Shown here piece by piece: positions 52,222 to 60,793 of a stretch of 64,000 nucleotides of DNA. Source of the DNA: Maribacter sedimenticola (GTDB taxonomy: Bacteria > Bacteroidota > Bacteroidia > Flavobacteriales > Flavobacteriaceae); the NCBI RefSeq assembly GCF_900188415.1, contig NZ_FZNV01000002.1:415339-479338 (forward strand), read 5' to 3'. The translations under genes and the position numbers were made by a program. Within the stretch, counting starts at the first letter, position 1; each line of letters begins with the position of its first letter. Under the pieces are notes generated by a model. The model was not told the origin of the DNA and did no database searches. It was given only the letters and a program-made list of their open reading frames with translations.

Positions 52222-54024
52222 CTAAAAGAAATCACCTCTTCTTTTAGTGCCTGATCTTCTTTTTCCCGAGTTTGGACTATCAGATTTGCTCCGTTCCCTT
52301 CTTCGTCCCTTGCCGGAACCACTTCTGTCATCATCCCTTTTTGCGCCTCTTTTGCCTTTAAAGCCACCGCCTCCGCCAAAGCTTCTACGTTTACCGCCGC
52401 CACCGCCACCGGGGTTTTTGGATACTTCCACATTAACAAATCTACCATCTACCTTAAAATCTGTAAACTTGTCCAAAATTTGTTGCGTGGATGAAGATTC
52501 AGTATTAAAGAAAGAAAAACTTTCCTTTACATCTACTTTAAATACGTCTTCTTGTCCCAGACCAACGGTATCTCGTACAAAATCCTTCAATGACATCCAG
52601 TCATACCCATCTTTTTCACCAACGTTGATGAAGTAACGAACCGCACCATTAGTAGGTATTTCACCACCTCTTCTGCTATCTCCCCTGTCCTTTCCGCCAT
52701 CAGGTGAATTTAGGTCCTTGGATTTGTTATAATAGTTTGAGAATCTTGTGAATTCCGCGGAAATCAATTTTTTTATCAGTTCCTCACGATCTATACCTTC
52801 CAATATTTCGTTAATGGCGGGTAAGTAACTGTCTATATCAGAACTGGTTTCGGTATCCTTGATTTTATTGGCCAAATGATGAAGTTGAATACCACAGATT
52901 TCCATTCCCGTGGGTACTTTTTTCAATTCAAACTTTTGGTTGATCTTGTTTTCGATTGCCCTGATCTTGCGTTGTTCGCTTTTGGTGATCAAAACCATTG
53001 AAATTCCGGTTTTACCTGCACGTCCCGTTCTTCCGCTACGGTGTGTATAGGTTTCTATTTCGTCCGGTAACTGGTAATTGATTACATGGGTAATATCGTC
53101 AACATCAATTCCACGTGCAGCAACATCCGTAGCTACCAACATTTGAATTTGGCGTTTACGGAACGAGTTCATTACCAAATCTCGTTGGTTTTGGCTCAAG
53201 TCACCATGCAGTGCACCTGCATTATATCCGTCTTCTATTAAATTTTCAGCAACCTTTTGGGTGTCTCTCTTGGTTCTACAAAAAACAACTGCAAATATGT
53301 CCGGGTTGGTATCTGCCAATCTTTTAAGCGCAGGATAACGATCACGTCCGCCTACAACATAATATTCGTGCTGTACCGTAGTAGCGCCTGAATTTTTGGC
53401 TCCCACCGTAATTTCCTGTGGTGAGTGCATGAATTTTTTAGCAATAATGGCGACTTCCTTGGGCATGGTTGCAGAGAACAGCCATGTAGATTTGTCGTTG
53501 GGGGTTCCGGAAAGGATATCCTTGATATCCTCCATAAAGCCCATGTTCAGCATTTCGTCAGCTTCATCAAGAATACAATAGTCGATCTTGGAAATGTCTA
53601 CCAGTCTTCTACTGATCATATCCTTCATTCTACCGGGGGTGGCCACTATAATTTGGGCACCACGCTTAATTTGCCTTGCTTGCTCCGTAATACTGGCGCC
53701 ACCATAAATGGCTACAACGTTGATGTTGCGCTCGTATTTGGAATAGGCTTGCATTTCTTTGGTGATCTGTAAGCAAAGCTCACGGGTAGGAGATAGGATC
53801 AAACCTTGTGTGGTTCTACTGTCACTATCAATTTTTTGGATTAATGGAAAACCGAATGCGGCGGTTTTACCGGTACCGGTCTGTGCCAAGGCAACTAGAT
53901 CGGTTTCGCTTTCCAATAAAATTGGAATTGCTTTTTCTTGTACTTCAGATGGATTTTCAAAACCCATGTCGGTAACAGCATCTAATAAGGACTTCTGCAG
54001 TCCCAGTGCTTCAAACTTTGTCAT
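52222..54024 (-). CDS. DEAD-box RNA helicase with C-terminal RNA-binding domain and Gly/Arg-rich tail
   Basis: An ATP-dependent RNA helicase of 600 residues for ribosome assembly, RNA decay or cold adaptation, as in the DeaD/CsdA group. The motifs run in order: Q motif, AQTGTGKTAAF (I), PTRELCLQI (Ia), DEADEML (II), SATMP (III), VVFCRTKRDTQ (IV), ATDVAARGIDVDDI (V) and HRSGRTGRAG (VI). A DbpA-like RNA-binding domain follows at about residues 470-545. The end (about 548-600) is Gly-, Arg- and Lys-rich (GGGGGGKRRSFGGGGG), suited to RNA binding. A perfect hairpin terminator lies just downstream. Confidence 0.95.
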   Translation of the reverse strand: MTKFEALGLQKSLLDAVTDMGFENPSEVQEKAIPILLESETDLVALAQTGTGKTAAFGFPLIQKIDSDSRTTQGLILSPTRELCLQITKEMQAYSKYERNINVVAIYGGASITEQARQIKRGAQIIVATPGRMKDMISRRLVDISKIDYCILDEADEMLNMGFMEDIKDILSGTPNDKSTWLFSATMPKEVAIIAKKFMHSPQEITVGAKNSGATTVQHEYYVVGGRDRYPALKRLADTNPDIFAVVFCRTKRDTQKVAENLIEDGYNAGALHGDLSQNQRDLVMNSFRKRQIQMLVATDVAARGIDVDDITHVINYQLPDEIETYTHRSGRTGRAGKTGISMVLITKSEQRKIRAIENKINQKFELKKVPTGMEICGIQLHHLANKIKDTETSSDIDSYLPAINEILEGIDREELIKKLISAEFTRFSNYYNKSKDLNSPDGGKDRGDSRRGGEIPTNGAVRYFINVGEKDGYDWMSLKDFVRDTVGLGQEDVFKVDVKESFSFFNTESSSTQQILDKFTDFKVDGRFVNVEVSKNPGGGGGGKRRSFGGGGGFKGKRGAKRDDDRSGSGKGRRRERSKSDSPNSGKRRSGTKRRGDFF

Positions 54025-54181
54025 AAATATGTTATACTAAATCGCAAATATGAATGTTGCATAGAGCGATTATCGATATAACCTTAAATTAGACTCAGCG
54101 CAACACATGCTATACCAGCGGCGTTAATTAATTTGCAAAGGTACTACGAATTATTGGACTAGTATAATAAATAGGAAAGTA

Positions 54182-54826
54182 TTAAGGAGCCAATACATAG
54201 CCGTATATAGATAGGATGCTTCCTATAATGCCAAATATAATCATAAGTACGATTAGGCTTTTTTGCAACAAGGGATTATCATAAATAATTATACAGACAG
54301 CGCCCAATACAATGCATATTTGATAAAAAAGCATACCATAGTCAAATTTTTTGGTGGCATAATCATAAGATGCTGCCAGTTCTTGCCATTCCTTGACACC
54401 GGTTATTTTTCCTAATTCGCCTTCAAGGTCTTGGGTCCAGTTATCTTGTCCTACACTGGCGGAACCGTTTAGAATTTCAGTTTTTTCGGCTCCATATTTC
54501 TCTATCTTGTATTGTACCGCTTTAATTTTTTCTTCTACAATGGGAATTTTATCTTCGGTAACGATTCCTGTGCTGATCAAGGCGTTTAAATAGTCATATT
54601 CACTTTCCTTGAGACTTTCCTTGATGCTTTTGGATTGGTACCAGTTGGAGTAGCTGACTACATTGTTGTGTGCGATCATCATTTCTTCCTCCAGCTCTCC
54701 GTTTACCATTTGTGAAATAGCCATGAGGGCGGCAAATATTGCAATAAGGACACCGCCTATGGCTTCCGCTTTTTCAGATGCGACCGAAACTTCTACTGTT
54801 TCCCTGTAGTTTTTATCTTGTGACAT
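54182..54826 (-). CDS. DUF4337-like membrane protein
   Basis: A protein of 214 residues with one N-terminal helix (IGGVLIAIFAALMAISQMV), a central helical, Glu/Lys-rich part outside the membrane, and two C-terminal helices (YQICIVLGAVCIIIYD and LIVLMIIFGIIGSILSIYGYVLA). This topology, with the NVVSYSNWYQSKSIK segment, is that of the DUF4337 family. Function unknown. It overlaps rdgB by 14 bases, so the two are probably co-translated. Confidence 0.7.
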   Translation of the reverse strand: MSQDKNYRETVEVSVASEKAEAIGGVLIAIFAALMAISQMVNGELEEEMMIAHNNVVSYSNWYQSKSIKESLKESEYDYLNALISTGIVTEDKIPIVEEKIKAVQYKIEKYGAEKTEILNGSASVGQDNWTQDLEGELGKITGVKEWQELAASYDYATKKFDYGMLFYQICIVLGAVCIIIYDNPLLQKSLIVLMIIFGIIGSILSIYGYVLAP

Positions 54827-55400
54827 TAGTATGCTTTAAATACGCTATTAATTTTTGAAACGCCCTGCCTCTGTGACTAATCTTATTTTTTTCGAACAAA
54901 GGTAATTGTGCAAATGTTTGGTCATAGCCTGTAGGTTTAAATATGGGGTCATAGCCAAACCCTTGTTCTCCATATTGAGACATGGTAATTTCACCATCCA
55001 CCTTTCCCTCAAATATATGGGTTTCACCGTTTAGATTTAGTGCTATAACGGTTTTAAAATAAGCCGAACGATCTTTTGACCCTTCTAATTTGGTCAATAA
55101 TTTAGACATATTGGCCTGTGCATTGTTTTCAGGACCGGCATATCGTGCGGAGAGAACGCCGGGCTCACCATTTAGTGAGGTTACCAACAGTCCTGTATCA
55201 TCTGCAAAGCATGGTAATTGATAGGTGTTCGTAATATAATTGGCCTTTAATCTTGCGTTGCCTTCCAAAGTATTCTCGGTTTCTGGAATGGCTTCGTGGC
55301 ACCCCAGCGTTTCTAAGCTTATTAGTTCTAACGAAGGAGGAACCAATTTTTGTAATTCTATTAATTTGTTAGGATTGTGTGTAGCAAAAACAAGTTTCAT
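54813..55400 (-). CDS. rdgB: RdgB/HAM1 non-canonical purine NTP pyrophosphatase
   Basis: It hydrolyses dITP, ITP and XTP to monophosphates, keeping deaminated purines out of DNA and RNA. The N-terminal substrate motif is VFATHNPNKLIELQKL, followed by FADDTGLLVTSLNGEPGVLSARYAG with the metal-binding acids, GFGYDPIFKP and the C-terminal SHRGRAFQKL. The ATG at 55400 gives 195 residues; a TTG at 55421 is less likely. A TACTTTTG element lies 39 bases upstream. Confidence 0.96.
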   Translation of the reverse strand: MKLVFATHNPNKLIELQKLVPPSLELISLETLGCHEAIPETENTLEGNARLKANYITNTYQLPCFADDTGLLVTSLNGEPGVLSARYAGPENNAQANMSKLLTKLEGSKDRSAYFKTVIALNLNGETHIFEGKVDGEITMSQYGEQGFGYDPIFKPTGYDQTFAQLPLFEKNKISHRGRAFQKLIAYLKHTNVTR

Positions 55401-55439
55401 TGCAATAATTTGGGGGACCAATTAATTAGTTTTGATTTT

Positions 55440-55447
55440 CAAAAGTA
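55440..55447 (-). promoter_or_regulatory. probable -7 element of rdgB
   Basis: TACTTTTG on the minus strand fits TAnnTTTG and lies 39 bases before the rdgB ATG. The -33 position is AT-rich without a clear TTG. Confidence 0.45.
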
Positions 55448-55460
55448 GTAATTTTATAAA

Positions 55461-55913
55461 ATGGAATTAAAGTTACCTCCCGCTTTGGTGTTTTTGGTCT
55501 TTGGCTTTTTAATGTACGGTCTTGATTTTGTATTGCCTTTTGGCCATTTTGATTTTTTTGGACGCATGTTGCTTTTTAAGGCTTTAATGGTTTCAGCCTT
55601 TGTAATTGTTTTTATATCCTTATTTCAATTTTATAGGGCAAAGACTACCGTGGATCCAACCCGTCCGGACAAGGCGGCCAAATTAGTGGTAGATGGTATT
55701 TTTAAATACTCTAGAAATCCTATGTATTTAGCCATGTTGCTTACGTTATTGGCCTTAGGAGTGTATTTGGGCAATGCGTTTAATACTCTGGTAGCCGCTG
55801 CATTTGTTGCTTATATGAACCGTTTTCAGATAATTCCGGAAGAATTGGTTTTAAAGGAAAAATTTGGGCGTGCATATAAGGAATATTGTACGTTGACCAG
55901 ACGTTGGTTTTAG
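55461..55913 (+). CDS. isoprenylcysteine carboxyl methyltransferase-like membrane protein
   Basis: A 150-residue integral membrane protein with four helices. The core shows VDGIFKYSRNPMYLAMLLTLLALG and NRFQIIPEELVLKEKFGRAYKEYC, the pattern of the PEMT/ICMT-like methyltransferases (YSRNPMY near one helix end, then EE...FG.Y.EY). These transfer methyl from SAM to a lipid or lipid-linked acceptor; the acceptor here is unknown. Confidence 0.85.
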   Translation: MELKLPPALVFLVFGFLMYGLDFVLPFGHFDFFGRMLLFKALMVSAFVIVFISLFQFYRAKTTVDPTRPDKAAKLVVDGIFKYSRNPMYLAMLLTLLALGVYLGNAFNTLVAAAFVAYMNRFQIIPEELVLKEKFGRAYKEYCTLTRRWF

Positions 55914-55942
55914 ACAATTTACAATGTATATATTATCTAAAT

Positions 55943-55994
55943 CACTAATACTTAAAAATATTAGTTAATTTGCTTATAATTGAATATATTAGTG
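55943..55994. promoter_or_regulatory. three copies of an ACTAATA/TATTAGT motif upstream of the SatD-like gene
   Basis: CACTAATA (55943-55950) faces TATTAGT (55959-55965) as an inverted repeat with an eight-base gap, and a second TATTAGTG copy lies at 55987-55994, 15 bases before the start codon of the HTH-containing gene. The repeats suggest binding of a dimeric regulator, possibly the downstream product itself. Confidence 0.5.
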
Positions 55995-56009
55995 TTTTAA
56001 ATAATAGTT

Positions 56010-56615
56010 ATGATTGCAATTATAACAGGTGACATTATAAATTCTGAAAATTATCCATCCTCACAATGGATTGAAATGTTAAAAACATATTTTAATCAAT
56101 TTGGTGCATCGCCCATGAATTGGGAAATTTATAGAGGAGATGAATTTCAATTAAAGGTTACCAAACAAAATGCGCTGTTTACTGCAATAAGAATAAAGGC
56201 AATGCTTAAGACCATAAAGGGTCTTGATGTTAGAATGGGAATAGGAATAGGGTTAGAAACCTATATAGGTTCTGGGGTAACGGAATCTAATGGTCCTGCA
56301 TACCAACGTTCAGGTAGGAATTTTGAATCGCTCAAGGATAGCAAGGTCAATTTAAGCATTGCAACAGGCGTGGCCCAATATGATCGTACTTTGAACCTAA
56401 TGTTGCAATTAGCACTTGATTTTATGGATGATTGGAGTGTGGTATCTGCAGAAATTGTAGCCTTGGTCTTAGATCATCCTGATGATTCCCAAAAAGAAAT
56501 AGCCCAAAAACTGGGAATAAAGCAATCTGCGGTTAGCCAACGTTTAAAACGTGCCAGGCTGGATTTGGTATTGGATTTATTGAATTATTATAAAGAGATA
56601 ATCACGGAAATTTAA
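56010..56615 (+). CDS. SatD-like protein with C-terminal helix-turn-helix
   Basis: A 201-residue protein in two parts. Residues 1-140 follow the SatD family (MIAIITGDIINSENYPS, then YRGDEFQLKV, RMGIGIGLETYIGSGVTESNGPAYQRSG). Residues 150-201 form a helix-turn-helix (SQKEIAQKLGIKQSAVSQRLKRARLDL) related to sigma-70 region 4-like domains. It may act as a DNA-binding regulator. A motif repeated three times lies in its upstream region. The DUF3307 gene starts one base after its stop, so they form one unit. Confidence 0.75.
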   Translation: MIAIITGDIINSENYPSSQWIEMLKTYFNQFGASPMNWEIYRGDEFQLKVTKQNALFTAIRIKAMLKTIKGLDVRMGIGIGLETYIGSGVTESNGPAYQRSGRNFESLKDSKVNLSIATGVAQYDRTLNLMLQLALDFMDDWSVVSAEIVALVLDHPDDSQKEIAQKLGIKQSAVSQRLKRARLDLVLDLLNYYKEIITEI

Positions 56616-56616
56616 G

Positions 56617-57321
56617 ATGTTGATATTTATAAAATTGATTTTGGCACATTTAATAGGGGATTTTGTCCTTCAGCCAACTAAGTGGGTGGTACATAAGGAA
56701 TCCAATAAAGTTTCCTCCAAGTATTTGTACTTACATGTTTTACTGCATTTTGTACTTTATATGCTTTTATTGTGGGACCTTGCCCTATGGAAAATGGCGA
56801 TGGTCATAGCTATTGGCCATTTAGGTATAGATATTCTTAAATTATATACCGATCCCATGTTTAAAAATAAGAGCATTCCTTTTTTTATAGATCAAGGATT
56901 ACATGTGTTATTGATATACATATGTGTATTTTATGGGGATCTAAGTGGAAGGACCGTTTTGTTGTTTCAGGATATGGACTGGTACTTGGTTACGGCAATT
57001 GTATTTGTAACTTATCCGGCAGCGATCATAATGGGTAAAGTTTTGGAAGGCATGGCCAACCAGATAGAAACAGATCATAAATCCTTGCCAAATGCCGGTA
57101 AATATATTGGAATGATAGAGCGTCTATTTGTTTTGATCTTCATCGTTATTGGCAGGTGGGAGGTCATTGGTCTATTGATAGCCGCTAAATCCGTATTCCG
57201 GTTTAATGACCTTAAGGAACGAAACAATAGAAAGCTTACGGAATATATTTTGATAGGAACTCTGGTTAGTTTTGGTTTGGCAATTTTGGCCGGATTATTA
57301 TATATGTCTCAATACCATTAG
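56617..57321 (+). CDS. DUF3307 membrane protein
   Basis: A protein of 234 residues with about six membrane helices. The N-terminal pattern ILAHLIGDFVLQPTKWVVHKE is characteristic of DUF3307. In many genomes this family is linked to SatD-like proteins, and here it directly follows one. Function unknown; it might be the effector or sensor in that pair. Confidence 0.8.
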   Translation: MLIFIKLILAHLIGDFVLQPTKWVVHKESNKVSSKYLYLHVLLHFVLYMLLLWDLALWKMAMVIAIGHLGIDILKLYTDPMFKNKSIPFFIDQGLHVLLIYICVFYGDLSGRTVLLFQDMDWYLVTAIVFVTYPAAIIMGKVLEGMANQIETDHKSLPNAGKYIGMIERLFVLIFIVIGRWEVIGLLIAAKSVFRFNDLKERNNRKLTEYILIGTLVSFGLAILAGLLYMSQYH

Positions 57322-57322
57322 T

Positions 57323-58108
57323 ATGTGTGGAAAAAGTGTTCTAATAACATGCCTTATACTTTTTTGTTCAATTGGTGGTGCCCAGGAAAATACCTTTGTT
57401 TCATTTGATGGGGTACCTATTGTATATACAGATGAAGGGGAAGGAAAGCCGGTATTGTTAATACATGGGTTTATAAATACACGAAAGTCATGGGACAATA
57501 CCGAACTAAAAAAAGATTTGTTGGCAAATGGTTACCGGGTAATAATACCAGACTTAAGGGGAAATGGAGAATCTGGAAAACCCCAGAAGGATGCTGCATA
57601 TGCCGGTAATTCCGAAATTATGGATCTTAAATTATTAATGGATCATTTGCGGATCACTGCATATTTAGCAATTGGATATTCCAGGGGAAGTATTCTGTTG
57701 GCCAAATTGTTGACCGAGGATAAACGAATATCAAAAGCGGTACTGGGCGGTATGGGAATAGATTTTATCAACCCACAGTGGGATAGGCGGATCATGTTCG
57801 CAAATGCATTCAACGGAGATGTAAACGAACTAACTATTGGTGCGGTCAATTATGCAAAGTCGATCAATGCAGATCTAAGGTCATTGCATTTGCAGCAGAA
57901 ATATCAACCTGTAACTTTAAAAAAAGAATTGAAGGCCGTTAAAACGGAAGTTTTGGTGGTGCGCGGAGATCAGGATCTTGAAAACGGAAATTCAGAAAGT
58001 TTGAGCAAAGCCTTTAAAAACGGTAAGTTTGCCATAGTAAAAGGAGATCATAACAAGACATATAAGACCAAGGGTTTTGCCAGCGTAATACTACAATTTT
58101 TGGAGTAG
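57323..58108 (+). CDS. secreted alpha/beta hydrolase
   Basis: The ATG at 57323, two bases after the DUF3307 stop, gives a protein of 261 residues with a signal peptide (SVLITCLILFCSIGGAQ). The alpha/beta hydrolase core is complete: HGFINTRKSW near the oxyanion hole, DLRGNGESG, the nucleophile elbow GYSRGS, the acid in VVRGDQDLENG and the catalytic His in KGDHNKT. It is probably a periplasmic esterase or lipase-like enzyme. Substrate unknown. Confidence 0.88.
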   Translation: MCGKSVLITCLILFCSIGGAQENTFVSFDGVPIVYTDEGEGKPVLLIHGFINTRKSWDNTELKKDLLANGYRVIIPDLRGNGESGKPQKDAAYAGNSEIMDLKLLMDHLRITAYLAIGYSRGSILLAKLLTEDKRISKAVLGGMGIDFINPQWDRRIMFANAFNGDVNELTIGAVNYAKSINADLRSLHLQQKYQPVTLKKELKAVKTEVLVVRGDQDLENGNSESLSKAFKNGKFAIVKGDHNKTYKTKGFASVILQFLE

Positions 58109-58195
58109 GTCTATGTCTTTTGATTATATATGCATCATAACCAATCCTTTTTGTTTTATTTACAGGATATCGTTTAACAGGACAAATTTAATTTT

Positions 58196-58203
58196 TACTT
58201 TTG
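58196..58203 (+). promoter_or_regulatory. probable -7 element of the serB-serA fusion gene
   Basis: TACTTTTG fits TAnnTTTG and lies 46 bases upstream of the ATG at 58250. The -33 position (GTTTAAC) is a partial match. Confidence 0.5.
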
Positions 58204-58249
58204 ATGCTTAATTTTAACCAGAAACCTAAATCTAAAACAGTAGTTGGCA

Positions 58250-60142
58250 ATGACCGAATTGAGTAGAAAATACGTTTTTGATTTCGATAGTACTTTGACC
58301 AGGGTAGAGGCATTGGATGTTCTTGCGGAAATGACCTTAGAGGGTAAGTCCAATAAAGAAGATGTGATCAAGGAAATACAGAAGATTACTAATCTGGGTA
58401 TTGATGGAGATATCTCGTTTACGGAATCCTTGGAACGTCGTATCAAGTTGCTCAATGCCAAAAAGGAAGATTTGGACGGTTTGGTAAAGGAACTACGTAA
58501 TAAGATTTCAAAATCTATTGAATCCAATAAAGAGTTTTTTCAGAAATACGCAGATGATATCTATGTAATATCCTGTGGTTTTAAAGAATTTATTGATCCA
58601 ATTGTAGAGGAATATAATATTCCGTCTGAAAGAGTGTATGCAAATACATTTAAATTCGACGAAGAAGGTAATATCATTGGTTTTGATGAAAAAAATGTAC
58701 TATCTCAGCATAATGGCAAAATTGATTGTCTTAGGCAAATGGATTTGGACGGAGAGGTTCAAGTAATAGGAGATGGGTATAGTGATTACGTAATGCGCGA
58801 GGCAGGTATTGCAGATAAATTTTTTGCATATACCGAGAACGTGCATAGAGAAAAGGCCGCAAACAATGCGGATTATGTTACACCAAGTTTAGATGAATTT
58901 TTATTTGTGAATAAATTGCCAAGAAATATCTCGTACCCAAAAAATAGGATTAAGGTCCTATTATTAGAAAATGTGCACACCGCTGCATTTGAAAATCTAT
59001 CTGAAGACGGATTTTCCGTAGAACTTATTAAACACAGCTTGCCAGAAGAGGAGCTACTTGAAAAAATCAAGGGCGTACATGTTTTGGGTATAAGGTCAAA
59101 GACCCAGGTTACCCAAAAAGTTTTGGACGCCGCGGATAAATTATTGGTAGTAGGTGCGTTTTGTATAGGAACTACCCAAATAGATCTACAACATGCTAAG
59201 AAAAAAGGTGTTGTAGTATTCAATGCTCCTTACAGCAATACAAGATCAGTAGTAGAATTGGCCATTGGTGAGATCATTATGTTAATGCGTAGTGTATTTG
59301 ATCGTAGTAGGGAAATACACGAAGGGCAATGGCAAAAAACGGCTGCAGGCTCTCGTGAGGTACGTGGAAAGAACTTGGGAATTGTAGGTTATGGAAATAT
59401 TGGTAAACAATTATCCGTACTTGCAGAAGCCATGGGCATGCGGGTATATTATTATGATGTGGATGACAAATTGGCCTTGGGCAACGCGGTAAAATGCAAC
59501 TCATTGGAAGATTTGCTAAACGTATCGGATGTGGTCACGTTGCATATAGACGATAATAAGGCCAATAAGAATTTTATTGGGGCACGTGAGATAAAGCAAA
59601 TGAAAAAAGGAGCCATGCTTATTAATTTGTCTCGTGGTTTTGTGGTGGACATAGATGCTTTGGCAGATGCGTTAAAAGAAGGTCATATTGGCGGTGCGGC
59701 CATAGATGTATATCCGGATGAACCTGCCAGTAACGGTAGTTTCCAAACAAAACTTCAAGGTTTTGACAATGTAATATTAACTCCACATGTGGGTGGCAGT
59801 ACAGAAGAGGCACAAAGGGATATTGCGGACTTTGTACCCAACAAGATTATGGATTATATCAATTCCGGTAATACGGTAGATGCGGTAAACTTCCCAAACA
59901 TACGTTTGCCAAAGCAAAATAAATCTCACCGTTTCTTACACATTCATAAAAACGTACCTGGTATTATGGCCAAAATCAATAAGGTATTGGCAGAATATGA
60001 GTTGAATATTTCCAGTCAATATTTATCTACCGATAATGAAGTAGGCTATGTAATAACGGATTTGGATAGGGAATATAATAAGGATGTAATCAAGGCTTTG
60101 AAAAAAGTAGAGAATACCATTAAGTTTAGGGTCCTATATTAA
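58250..60142 (+). CDS. serA: phosphoserine phosphatase-like/phosphoglycerate dehydrogenase fusion
   Basis: One 630-residue protein joins two enzymes of serine synthesis. Residues 1-220 form an HAD phosphatase of the SerB type: DFDSTLTRVEALD (Asp11 nucleophile, Asp13 acid), VISCGFKEFIDP and IGDGYSDYVM. Residues 228-550 form the SerA dehydrogenase: VVGAFCIGTTQIDL, VVGYGNIGKQL with the NAD-binding glycines, NLSRGFVVD and LTPHVGGSTEEAQ. A C-terminal ACT domain (FLHIHKNVPGIMAKINKVL) could bind serine for feedback control. This fusion would start and finish the pathway on one chain; serC is not in the window. The ATG at 58250 is used rather than the TTG at 58244. Confidence 0.92.
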   Translation: MTELSRKYVFDFDSTLTRVEALDVLAEMTLEGKSNKEDVIKEIQKITNLGIDGDISFTESLERRIKLLNAKKEDLDGLVKELRNKISKSIESNKEFFQKYADDIYVISCGFKEFIDPIVEEYNIPSERVYANTFKFDEEGNIIGFDEKNVLSQHNGKIDCLRQMDLDGEVQVIGDGYSDYVMREAGIADKFFAYTENVHREKAANNADYVTPSLDEFLFVNKLPRNISYPKNRIKVLLLENVHTAAFENLSEDGFSVELIKHSLPEEELLEKIKGVHVLGIRSKTQVTQKVLDAADKLLVVGAFCIGTTQIDLQHAKKKGVVVFNAPYSNTRSVVELAIGEIIMLMRSVFDRSREIHEGQWQKTAAGSREVRGKNLGIVGYGNIGKQLSVLAEAMGMRVYYYDVDDKLALGNAVKCNSLEDLLNVSDVVTLHIDDNKANKNFIGAREIKQMKKGAMLINLSRGFVVDIDALADALKEGHIGGAAIDVYPDEPASNGSFQTKLQGFDNVILTPHVGGSTEEAQRDIADFVPNKIMDYINSGNTVDAVNFPNIRLPKQNKSHRFLHIHKNVPGIMAKINKVLAEYELNISSQYLSTDNEVGYVITDLDREYNKDVIKALKKVENTIKFRVLY

Positions 60143-60175
60143 AAGTTCTTAGAAATTTGAACATAACATCTTAAA

Positions 60176-60218
60176 AAGTTCGAAATTGGGTTAAGTACTC
60201 AAATTCGGACTTTTTTTG
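60176..60218 (+). terminator. terminator after the serB-serA gene
   Basis: AGTTCGAA pairs with TTCGGACT (one G-T pair), with a further inner TTGGG/CTCAA stem, followed by seven T. Confidence 0.6.
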
Positions 60219-60255
60219 TACATATAAAAAGTTTAAAACGGTTACAAAGGCTAAT

Positions 60256-60729
60256 CTATTGGTGATGATACGGTTCGTTTCTTAAAATGGTATAGGCCCT
60301 ATATATTTGTTCTGTAATGAATAAGCGCACCATTTGATGTGAAAAGGTCATTTTGGATAGACTGATTTTACCAGAAGCTTTGGCATATATTTCATGACTG
60401 AAGCCATAAGGTCCACCAATTAGAAAGACCAGTTGCTTTATACCTGAATTCATTTTTTTCTGTAAAAAAGTAGAAAATTCTACAGAGGAGTAGTGTTTAC
60501 CTTTTTCGTCAAGGACTATAAGTACATCGGTAGGGGCTATTTTTTTAAGAATCAATTCGCCCTCTTTGCTTTTTTGTTGTTCTTCGGATAGATTTTTGGT
60601 TTTCTTTAAATCGGGTATCAGCTCTATTTCAAAATTGATATAGTGCTGTAATCGTTTATCGTATACATCAATTAGTTCTTGTAATTGGGAACTATCGGTT
60701 TTGCCAATGGCCAAAAGTTTTATAGTCAT
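60256..60729 (-). CDS. rlmH: 23S rRNA (pseudouridine1915-N3)-methyltransferase
   Basis: RlmH methylates pseudouridine 1915 in helix 69 of 23S rRNA on the assembled ribosome. It is a small SPOUT protein of 157 residues. Motifs are IKLLAIGKT, LDEKGKHYSS, FLIGGPYGFS and the C-terminal knot SKMTFSHQMVRLFITEQIYRA, ending in PYHHQ, in all respects typical. Confidence 0.97.
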   Translation of the reverse strand: MTIKLLAIGKTDSSQLQELIDVYDKRLQHYINFEIELIPDLKKTKNLSEEQQKSKEGELILKKIAPTDVLIVLDEKGKHYSSVEFSTFLQKKMNSGIKQLVFLIGGPYGFSHEIYAKASGKISLSKMTFSHQMVRLFITEQIYRAYTILRNEPYHHQ

Positions 60730-60733
60730 AGTT

Positions 60734-60741
60734 CAAAAGTA
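60734..60741 (-). promoter_or_regulatory. possible -7 element immediately before rlmH
   Basis: TACTTTTG on the minus strand fits TAnnTTTG but lies only four bases before the ATG, so transcription from it would give an almost leaderless message. Confidence 0.3.
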
Positions 60742-60793
60742 AATCAATTTCACAAATGGATTTGTAAATTAGCATAGCAATACATTCTAATAT

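Noticed and set aside
52330-52420. GC-rich repetitive DNA (runs of CCGCCACC)
   Set aside because: It is the coding sequence of the Gly/Arg-rich tail of the helicase read on the other strand, not an independent repeat.
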